This document shows, piece after piece, positions 1-4,617 of a DNA stretch of 5,819 nt. Below the pieces are notes generated by a model. It worked only from the letters and a program-made list of their open reading frames with translations, was not told the DNA's origin and did no database searches. Numbering within the stretch: position 1 is the stretch's first letter; every line of letters begins with the position of its first letter. The stretch spans positions 1 through 5,819 of the forward strand of contig JAPSJG010000266.1 of the NCBI GenBank assembly GCA_031178305.1, given 5' to 3'. The stretch comes from Sinorhizobium sp. GTDB lineage: Bacteria; Pseudomonadota; Alphaproteobacteria; Rhizobiales; Rhizobiaceae. The translations under genes and the position numbers were made by a program.

Positions 1-264
1 GCGAGTACGGTGAAGGTGGCCGATACCGGCGGCTTCCACAAATACGGCGTGCTTTGGACGGAAGACGAGATCGTCTGGTACTTCGACGACGCGGCGATCG
101 CACGGGCCGATACGCCGTCGGACATGCAAGATCCGATGTATATGATCGTCAACCTCGCCGTCGGAGGGATCGCCGGTACGCCGAGCGACGGGCTTGCAGA
201 CGGGTCCGAGATGAAGGTCGACTATATCAAGGCCTATTCCCTCGACGCTGACTGGGAGATCTGA
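1..264 (+). CDS. Glycoside hydrolase family 16 (beta-glucanase-like), C-terminal fragment
   Basis: The reading frame is open from the first base and ends at TGA 262-264, so only the last 87 residues of a longer protein are present. A GTG at position 10 is internal and not a believable start. The fragment carries late landmarks of the GH16 beta-jelly-roll fold: FHKYGVLWTEDEIVWYFDD (the usual 'FHxYxxxWxxxxIxWYxD' strand pair), then MYMIVNLAVGG, then a final VDYIKAYSL strand. GH16 enzymes cleave beta-1,3 or mixed beta-1,3/1,4 glucans and related polysaccharides. In rhizobia they include secreted enzymes that trim exopolysaccharide, such as ExoK. The catalytic ExDxxE motif lies upstream of the window, so activity and substrate cannot be judged. 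The protein ends cleanly after the last strand, with no added domain. The family call is fairly firm; the particular enzyme is not identified. Confidence 0.85.
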   Translation, partial: ASTVKVADTGGFHKYGVLWTEDEIVWYFDDAAIARADTPSDMQDPMYMIVNLAVGGIAGTPSDGLADGSEMKVDYIKAYSLDADWEI

Positions 265-276
265 TCCCTACTGCGC

Positions 277-372
277 CGCGCGTCCTATCAGACGCGCGAA
301 GGGTCGCTGTAGCCTTTGAAAGTGCTGCATGTCTGTCTCCTCAAATCGAGGTCGATCTAAGGAGACATGCAG
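277..372 (-). repeat. Two-hairpin intergenic element resembling a rhizobial dispersed repeat
   Basis: Two stem-loops lie side by side. The first has perfect 8-bp arms, CGCGCGTC (277-284) and GACGCGCG (291-298), around a 6-nt loop. The second spans 325-372. Read on the minus strand it folds into an 8-bp outer stem (CTGCATGT/ACATGCAG), a 4-nt bulge on one side, and a 12-bp inner stem (361-364 region inwards) closed by a 4-nt loop. Two inner pairs are G-U on the minus strand but A-C mismatches on the plus strand, so the RNA would be made from the minus strand, as read-through from the binding-protein gene. The linker (CGCTGTAGC, then TTTGAAAGTGCTGCATG) matches what I remember of an abundant Rhizobium/Sinorhizobium intergenic repeat. 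The structure is seen directly; repeat membership is from memory. It may end or stabilise the upstream mRNA. Confidence 0.6.
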
Positions 373-387
373 TAGCTAAGTGAGGTG

Positions 388-411
388 GCCGGCAGCGCCT
401 TGGCTGCCGGC
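388..411 (-). terminator. Terminator-like hairpin after the binding-protein gene
   Basis: Perfect 9-bp arms, GCCGGCAGC (388-396) and GCTGCCGGC (403-411), flank a 6-nt loop. The hairpin begins 10 nt past the stop codon of the minus-strand binding-protein gene. The position suits termination or protection of the mRNA 3' end. The minus-strand sequence that follows (CCACCTCACTT) lacks a run of T, so it is not a classical Rho-independent terminator. Only the reverse direction has a short TTT. Confidence 0.45.
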
Positions 412-421
412 TTTAGCCCAG

Positions 422-1411
422 TTACTTCTGGATGCAAGTGTCGGCCGTGTCCTTGGTGCATTCGTCGAGCCCCGTATAGACCGGGTCCTCGACGGGCTTG
501 CCTTCGATCAGGTCGAGCATGATCTGCGGTGCCTTGTAGCCCATCTCGAACGGCCGCTGACCGACGAGTGCCGTCACCAGGCCTTCCTTGGCGATCGCCA
601 CTTCCTCGCCGATCGTGTCGGCCGCGCCGATGACGAACTCGTTCTTGGCGATCTTGTCTGCCATCGGTCTGAACAGGTCGCGATAGGGCTGCGGAGCCCC
701 GAACAGGGGCCAACCGCCCATGATGCCGAAAGCGTCGAGGTCGGGATTGGCGGCGAGGATGTCTGTCATTGCCTGCACGCCCCGCGCCCCATCGTCATTG
801 GTGAAGACCGGGCAGCCTGCCACTTCCGTCCAACCGCCTTCGCCCTTGAGCTCTGTCAGACCCTTCTGGCCGGTCAGGGCGTCGCGCATACCCTGGGCAC
901 GGCGCAGGATGTTGTCGGCACCGGGATTGCCTTCGATCGTGCAGATCTTGCCGCCGTCCGGCTTCGCCTCCTTGATATACTCGCCGATGCGATAGCCCAT
1001 CTGATAGTTGTCGGTGCCCAGATAGGTCTTGCGCAGTGACGAATCCTCAGGGGCGAGGTCGGCGTCGACCGTCATCACCGGGACGGTCGGGTTGGCGTTT
1101 CTCAGGGTCTGGGCGATCAGTTTGGCATTGGACGGTGAAATGGCGATTGCGGCCGTGGTGGGTTTGCTCAGCATGTCCTGGACGATCTGCGCTTCGCCCG
1201 CCTCGTCCGAGGTCGAGGCCGGCCCGGTATAGAAGCACTCATACTCGGAGTCCTTGTTCTCGTTGTTCCACTTCTGGCAACCCTGGTTGATCGCTTCGAA
1301 GAACGGGTTGTCGAGACCCTTCACGACGATGACGAGCTGCTTCTTTTGAGCCAAAGCCGTGCCCGCGCTGAGCGCGAGGACGGCTGCGGCAAGCAATAAT
1401 GCCTTCCTCAT
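422..1411 (-). CDS. Periplasmic sugar-binding protein of a CUT2-type ABC importer
   Basis: This is a 329-residue secreted solute-binding protein of the RbsB-like type 1 periplasmic family. The start is ATG 1411, preceded at 5 nt by GGAGG within GGGAGGAGAG. A GTG at 1438 would add nine residues but has no such site and would bury the signal peptide. Residues 1-21 form a signal peptide (MRKALLLAAAVLALSAGTALA) ending in an ALA cleavage site. Family landmarks are DNPFFEA (34-40), where aromatic residues normally stack on the sugar, TDNYQMGYRIGEY (133-145), IGAADT (261-266) with Asp265 where the family binds ligand hydroxyls, and GQRPFEMGYKA (284-294). The length is normal. It has six cysteines (45, 59, 157, 200, 318, 326), which is unusual. 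It is the second gene after the SDR enzyme, while the matching ATPase and permease lie divergently. The substrate is probably a sugar or polyol and cannot be named from sequence. Confidence 0.9.
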   Translation of the reverse strand: MRKALLLAAAVLALSAGTALAQKKQLVIVVKGLDNPFFEAINQGCQKWNNENKDSEYECFYTGPASTSDEAGEAQIVQDMLSKPTTAAIAISPSNAKLIAQTLRNANPTVPVMTVDADLAPEDSSLRKTYLGTDNYQMGYRIGEYIKEAKPDGGKICTIEGNPGADNILRRAQGMRDALTGQKGLTELKGEGGWTEVAGCPVFTNDDGARGVQAMTDILAANPDLDAFGIMGGWPLFGAPQPYRDLFRPMADKIAKNEFVIGAADTIGEEVAIAKEGLVTALVGQRPFEMGYKAPQIMLDLIEGKPVEDPVYTGLDECTKDTADTCIQK

Positions 1412-1456
1412 TCTCTCCTCCCTTGAATGAACGGACACTTCGTGTCCGCGACGAAA

Positions 1457-2437
1457 TCAACCCGGGTACCAGACGATCCGCGGATCATCCTCCGCGCGCT
1501 CATATTGCCAGGCCGAGTCGATAAGATTTTCGAGATCGTAGTCGGGCTGCCAGCCCAACAGGTATTTGGCCTTGCTATTGTCCATCCAGTTCGAGTGGAA
1601 CCGGCTTGGTATGTCCACGCACCCAAGGCCGCGCGTGCGGGCGAGATAGTCTGCGACTCCGCCGTAATCGACGGGCCGATCCATAGAGATGTTGAAGAGC
1701 TGCCGCACCGCGCGGGGATTGTCGATCGCCGCGATGATCGCCGATACCAGGTCGTCCACATGCACGAAGTTGCGTTTGAGCGGTCGCCCGTCGGCATCGC
1801 GCAATAGCGGCACCGTGCCGTCCCTGGCATATCGCTTGGCATCCGCCTCGGGAACCATCGTCTTCCAGGCGGGTCCGCCGAAAACGTCGTCGCCGAAGGA
1901 CAGGGAATATTTGAAGTCATCCTTCTCCATGATCCAGGGTGCACGCAGGCAGCAGCCGTTCAGATCGTACTGGATTCCGTATTGCTCGAGCATGACTTCT
2001 TCGAGCACCTTCGAGAGAGCGTAGCAGCCCGGATAGGCACGGTGAGCGGCAGTCTCGGTGATCGGCCCGTCATGACGGTGATAGAAGTGGCCGATGCCAG
2101 CATCGCCGCCGATGAGGATGAACTGGCTGGCGGTCGCGCTCACGCGGAATTCCTCGAGCAGCCAGAACAGGCCCTTGACGGTCACGTCCATGACCTGGTC
2201 GGGGGTCTCCTTGCAGGTGGCGAGATGCACGACATGGGTGGCGCCGGCGATTGCCCGAGCCGCGACCTCGCGATCGGCGATCGAGCCGCGAACCACCTCG
2301 ACGCGGTCGGTTTCGGCGCGCAGGCGATTATGGCAAAGCGCACGGATGCGCGCCTTCGGAAAACGCGGATCGTCAAGCAGCGCCGCGATGAGGTGCCGCC
2401 CGACCTTGCCCGTTGCCCCGGTGACAAGGATCAGCAT
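1457..2437 (-). CDS. NAD-dependent epimerase/dehydratase family (extended SDR) enzyme
   Basis: This is a 326-residue cytoplasmic enzyme with a Rossmann fold. It begins at ATG 2437, with GGAGG five nucleotides upstream. That site lies in the same GGGAGGAGAG sequence, at the same distance, as in the binding-protein gene that follows. The N-terminus holds the nucleotide-binding TGATGKVG motif (6-13). HVVHLAT (68-74) is the typical strand 4 of extended SDRs, and YALSK (139-143) supplies the catalytic Tyr-Lys pair. RNFVHVDDLVSAI (222-234) and YLLGWQPDYDLENLI (292-306) are late landmarks of sugar-nucleotide epimerases and related uronate dehydrogenases. The usual Ser/Thr of the triad is not evident: FILIGGDAGIG (106-116) has glycine where relatives have Ser-Ser. 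The gene is first in the unit, 45 bp before the binding protein, which suggests it acts on the imported sugar or a product. Whether it epimerises, oxidises or dehydrates is open. Confidence 0.85.
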   Translation of the reverse strand: MLILVTGATGKVGRHLIAALLDDPRFPKARIRALCHNRLRAETDRVEVVRGSIADREVAARAIAGATHVVHLATCKETPDQVMDVTVKGLFWLLEEFRVSATASQFILIGGDAGIGHFYHRHDGPITETAAHRAYPGCYALSKVLEEVMLEQYGIQYDLNGCCLRAPWIMEKDDFKYSLSFGDDVFGGPAWKTMVPEADAKRYARDGTVPLLRDADGRPLKRNFVHVDDLVSAIIAAIDNPRAVRQLFNISMDRPVDYGGVADYLARTRGLGCVDIPSRFHSNWMDNSKAKYLLGWQPDYDLENLIDSAWQYERAEDDPRIVWYPG

Positions 2438-2458
2438 GCTCTCCTCCCGCTGTTAGCT

Positions 2459-2491
2459 AATATCCGCTTGCGCCGAACGTCAACGGATATT
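2459..2491. repeat. 8-bp inverted repeat AATATCCG-N17-CGGATATT
   Basis: The arms are 2459-2466 and 2484-2491, a perfect 8-bp inverted match with a 17-nt spacer. It ends 21 bp before the SDR start codon, and its right-hand edge touches the first GntR-like site. It could be a two-half-site operator or a hairpin in the SDR 5' leader, upstream of the ribosome binding site. Next to it (2453-2460) is a separate 8-bp palindrome, TTAGCTAA. Confidence 0.4.
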
Positions 2492-2501
2492 TGTATTACA
2501 A
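2491..2501. promoter_or_regulatory. Putative operator TTGTATTACAA (FadR-type GntR pattern)
   Basis: This is a perfect 11-bp palindrome, TTGTA-T-TACAA, that fits the TNGTNNNACNA half-site spacing associated with the FadR subfamily of GntR regulators, which often control sugar-acid and sugar catabolism. It lies 53 bp upstream of the SDR start codon in the shared control region. The palindrome is seen directly; the regulator family is inferred, and no regulator gene is present in the window. Confidence 0.45.
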
Positions 2502-2530
2502 TATGGCTTCACTGCCCATACGGCCTAAAT

Positions 2531-2541
2531 TGGTAGGACAA
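2531..2541. promoter_or_regulatory. Second putative GntR-type site TGGTAGGACAA
   Basis: This also fits TNGTNNNACNA, though less symmetrically. It lies inside an AATTG-N6-CAATT inverted repeat (2528-2543). It starts exactly 40 bp after the first site and ends 4 bp before the TTGACG candidate -35 for the plus-strand unit, a position suited to repression. Confidence 0.35.
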
Positions 2542-2679
2542 TTGATTGACGGTGTTCGGTGCTTTCGCGTAAATGGATGCGTCGCTTCCTGGGAGGAGCC
2601 GGGCCGGCGACCAGCGACGACTCCGCAGCGACATATGCCGGGAGTGGTGCTTAGCCGTAGATCGGGAGGCTAGACGGCT

Positions 2680-3420
2680 GTGGCGGTTCTTGAACTCGCC
2701 AATGTTTCCAAGCATTTTGGCGCCATCCAGGCGGTCAACGATGTTTCGCTCGCGCTCCATGCGGGTGAGGTGGTCGGCCTCATGGGCGACAACGGGGCCG
2801 GCAAGTCCACCCTCGTCAAGATGATTGCCGGCAATTTCCGTCCGAGTCACGGCACGATGCGCATGAATGGCGCTGAACTGGTCCTTCATCGCCCCGTCGA
2901 GGCGCGCCAGCACGGCATCGAGATCGTCTACCAGGATCTGGCTCTGTGCGACAATCTGACAGCGGCGGCAAATGTTTTCCTAGGCCGTGAATTGCGCCGG
3001 GGCATGGGGCCGTTGCGCATCCTCGACTACAAGGCGATGTATCGTCGCGCCGGCGAGATATTCAAGGAACTGAAATCGGAGACCCGGCCGCGCGATCTCG
3101 TCAAGCAGATGTCCGGCGGTCAGCGGCAGGCCGTGGCGATCGCGCGTACCATGCTTTCCGAGGCGAAGATCGTGCTGATGGACGAGCCGACGGCGGCGAT
3201 TTCCGTCCGACAGGTGGCGGAAGTGCTGAACCTCATCCGCCACCTGCGCGACAGTGGCATCGCCGTCGTGCTGATCAGCCATCGCATGCCCGACGTCTTC
3301 GCCGTCGCGGATCGCGTCATCGTGATGCGGCGCGGCAGAATGGTCGCCGACAAGCCGATCGCTGCCAGTTCGCCGGAAGAAGTTACGGGGCTGATTACAG
3401 GCGCCATCGAACAGGTGTGA
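2680..3420 (+). CDS. Sugar ABC transporter ATP-binding protein, single-domain CUT2 type
   Basis: This 246-residue ATPase powers the importer at the inner face of the membrane. The start is GTG 2680. An in-frame TAG at 2671-2673 rules out anything earlier, and GGGAGG at 2664-2669 sits 10 nt upstream. All the core ABC motifs are present: Walker A GDNGAGKST (36-44), Q-loop Gln85 in VYQDLALCDNL, signature MSGGQ (144-148), Walker B IVLMDE (164-169) and the switch His201 in LISHRM. The helical-domain wording (NVFLGREL, YQDLALCDNL) is that of carbohydrate-uptake class 2 ATPases. RbsA-like members carry two fused ATPase domains in about 500 residues. This protein has one, as in the fructose ATPase FrcA of Sinorhizobium, so two copies should act per transporter. 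Its natural partners are the downstream permease and the divergent binding protein. The substrate is unknown. Confidence 0.92.
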   Translation: MAVLELANVSKHFGAIQAVNDVSLALHAGEVVGLMGDNGAGKSTLVKMIAGNFRPSHGTMRMNGAELVLHRPVEARQHGIEIVYQDLALCDNLTAAANVFLGRELRRGMGPLRILDYKAMYRRAGEIFKELKSETRPRDLVKQMSGGQRQAVAIARTMLSEAKIVLMDEPTAAISVRQVAEVLNLIRHLRDSGIAVVLISHRMPDVFAVADRVIVMRRGRMVADKPIAASSPEEVTGLITGAIEQV

Positions 3421-3426
3421 GCTAGC

Positions 3427-3450
3427 GCGGGATAAGGAGCGGGATAAGGA
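3427..3450 (+). repeat. Perfect 12-bp tandem duplication
   Basis: GCGGGATAAGGA occurs twice with no gap (3427-3438 and 3439-3450), just after the ATPase stop codon. A 7-bp inverted repeat, TAGCGCG (3423-3429) and CGCGCTA (3478-3484), brackets it. The duplication looks like slippage or an insertion scar next to the stem-loop repeat that follows. Confidence 0.75.
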
Positions 3451-3550
3451 AAAGTGTGCGCGGTTTTCCGCCCGCATCGCGCTAACTCTCAGAATCGATC
3501 ACGTTTATGGTTTTCGGTCGATCCGACCTAAAATCATCGTGATCTATCGC
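3451..3550 (+). repeat. Intergenic stem-loop element between ATPase and permease genes
   Basis: The 150 bp separating the two transporter genes hold no gene. A long hairpin spans 3497-3544: outer arms GATCACG/CGTGATC (7 bp), a TTT bulge, ATGGTTTT pairing with AAAATCAT (one G-U on the plus strand), a single C/T mismatch, then GGTCG/CGACC around a 3-nt loop. A smaller imperfect hairpin (TGCG-CGG-TTTT-CCG, 3457-3476) precedes it. The block GCGGTTTTCCGC...AATCGATCACGTTTATGG...AAAATCATCGTGATC resembles an abundant rhizobial intergenic repeat as I remember it. In this position it may reduce read-through or protect one half of the message. The structure is certain; family membership needs a search. 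Confidence 0.6.
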
Positions 3551-3570
3551 CGGAATGGGAGAGCGCGGCC

Positions 3571-4569
3571 ATGGCAATTACGTTGGATCGGGAAATCGGC
3601 CAGAGACAGCAGACATGGGTGGGCTCGATACTGTCGAGCCAGACGTTTTGGGTGCTGATTGCCGTCATCCTCGCCTGCATCTTCCTGTCCTTTGCAACGG
3701 ACACTTTCGCGACGACGCGGAATTTCTACAACATCACCCGCAATTTCACATTTGTCGCGATCATCGCGCTTGGCATGACGCTTGTCATCATCACCGGCGG
3801 CATCGATCTCTCCGTCGGATCCGTGCTCTGTCTGTGCAGCATGGTCCTCGCGGTCGTGATGAATGCGGGCTACAGTCTTGAGGTCGGCGTCGCCGTCTCC
3901 ATCGCGACGGCGCTGCTCATCGGGGCGTTCAATGGCGTATTGATCGCCTATCTGAGCTTCCCACCATTCGTGGTCACACTCGGAATGTTGTCGATTGCGC
4001 GCAGCCTGGCGATGGTCGTATCGAACAATTCGGTCGTTTTCCAGTTCGGCCCTGACCACGATCTGCTTCTCTCGATCGGTGGCGGCGCCTGGTTCTTCGG
4101 CATCGCCAACCCAGTGATCTTCATGATCGTGCTGGCGATCGTTACGGGCTTCGTGCTGCGCTGGACGCGGTTCGGCCGCTACGTCTTCGCCATTGGCGGC
4201 AACGAGCAGGCTGCACGGCTCACGGGCGTTCCCGTCAATGGGATCAAGGTGACCGTCTATATGGTCTCCGCGCTCGCCGCGGGCGTCGCCGGTATCATCC
4301 AGACCGGCTGGCTCGGCGCCGTTACCACCAATATCGGTGCGGGCATGGAGCTCCAGGTCATTGCTGCGGCCGTCATCGGTGGCGCCAATCTCGCCGGCGG
4401 GGTCGGCACGGCCTCCGGCGCGCTCATCGGCGCGGCACTGATCGAGGTCATACGCAACAGCCTCGGCCTGCTCGGGATCAGCGCTTTCTGGCAAGGAACC
4501 TTCATCGGCGGGGCGACCGTGCTGGCCGTTCTCTTCGATCGAATCCGAAACCTTCGGCAGAGCGAATAG
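3571..4569 (+). CDS. Sugar ABC transporter permease, RbsC-like CUT2 type
   Basis: This 332-residue inner-membrane permease would form a homodimeric channel for the imported sugar. The start is ATG 3571, with GGGAGA at 3557-3562 eight nucleotides upstream. After a short polar cytoplasmic N-terminus (1-25) there are about eight to ten hydrophobic segments, for example 27-43, 57-76, 84-99, 105-128, 132-150, 180-198, 226-246, 262-302 and 308-323. The class 2 carbohydrate permease signature ITGGIDLSVGS (74-84) is intact. So is the cytoplasmic coupling loop GRYVFAIGGNEQAARLTGV (202-220), which contacts the ATPase. The length matches the family (about 310-350). It follows the ATPase gene in the same direction after a 150-bp gap filled by a stem-loop repeat, and converges on the peptidase gene downstream. 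The family assignment is firm; the sugar is not known. Confidence 0.93.
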   Translation: MAITLDREIGQRQQTWVGSILSSQTFWVLIAVILACIFLSFATDTFATTRNFYNITRNFTFVAIIALGMTLVIITGGIDLSVGSVLCLCSMVLAVVMNAGYSLEVGVAVSIATALLIGAFNGVLIAYLSFPPFVVTLGMLSIARSLAMVVSNNSVVFQFGPDHDLLLSIGGGAWFFGIANPVIFMIVLAIVTGFVLRWTRFGRYVFAIGGNEQAARLTGVPVNGIKVTVYMVSALAAGVAGIIQTGWLGAVTTNIGAGMELQVIAAAVIGGANLAGGVGTASGALIGAALIEVIRNSLGLLGISAFWQGTFIGGATVLAVLFDRIRNLRQSE

Positions 4570-4580
4570 GAGTTGTCCCT

Positions 4581-4617
4581 CTCGGCAAAGGCAGTCGAGG
4601 CTTCAGCCTTTGGCGAG
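4581..4617. terminator. Inverted repeat between convergent genes, possible two-way terminator
   Basis: CTCGGCAAAGGC (4581-4592) pairs with GCCTTTGGCGAG (4606-4617) at 11 of 12 positions across a 13-nt loop. It starts 12 bp after the permease stop and overlaps the last five codons of the opposing peptidase gene, within a 33-bp convergent gap. Neither side has a T run, so intrinsic termination would be weak. Confidence 0.4.

Larger units (their letters stand above)
2438..2679. promoter_or_regulatory. Divergent control region between the SDR/binding-protein and ATPase/permease units
   Basis: This 242-bp region lies between two divergent start codons and must hold both promoters. The left part (2453-2545) is AT-richer than its surroundings and contains all the palindromes described separately. 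A possible plus-strand -35, TTGACG at 2546-2551, is followed 17 bp later by a weak -10-like GTAAAT (2569-2574). I found no convincing minus-strand promoter. From 2575 to 2679 the sequence is GC-rich leader. It has a GCCGG-G-CCGGC palindrome (2598-2608) and a stray GGGAGGAG (2591-2598) with no start codon suitably placed after it. I see no believable gene here. Confidence 0.6.

Noticed and set aside
10..264. GTG at position 10 as the start of a small 84-residue protein
   Set aside because: The frame is open to the window edge and the sequence begins in the middle of the GH16 fold, so it is a truncated view of a longer gene.
380..1039. A 219-codon plus-strand frame opposite the binding-protein gene
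   Set aside because: It has no family landmarks and lies entirely against a well-supported secreted binding protein. It is a GC-rich shadow frame.
1412..1438. An earlier GTG start (1438) for the binding-protein gene
   Set aside because: It would place charged residues (SVHSREER) before the signal peptide and would include the strong GGGAGGAGAG site that clearly serves ATG 1411.
1982..2536. A 184-codon plus-strand frame opposite the SDR gene and entering the control region
   Set aside because: Most of it is antisense to the SDR coding region with no recognisable motif, and it would run through the putative operators.
2573..2824. Possible short upstream gene or leader peptide beginning at ATG 2573
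   Set aside because: There is no ribosome site before it, the product is Arg/Ser-rich without a pattern, and it overlaps the ATPase gene in another frame well past the Walker A codons.
2509..2913. A minus-strand frame crossing the control region and the ATPase start
   Set aside because: It is antisense to conserved ATPase motifs, has no homology that I recognise and no ribosome site.
3427..3550. Interpreting the repeats after the ATPase gene as a CRISPR array or insertion-sequence end
   Set aside because: There are only two abutting 12-bp units with no spacer, no transposase, and no target-site duplication that I can see. A dispersed stem-loop repeat explains it better.
3544..4494. A 316-codon open frame on the minus strand, antisense to the permease
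   Set aside because: Its product is extremely rich in Asp, Glu, His and Arg and has no recognisable domain, as expected for the complement of a GC-rich membrane-protein gene. The plus-strand frame has intact RbsC-like motifs and a ribosome binding site.
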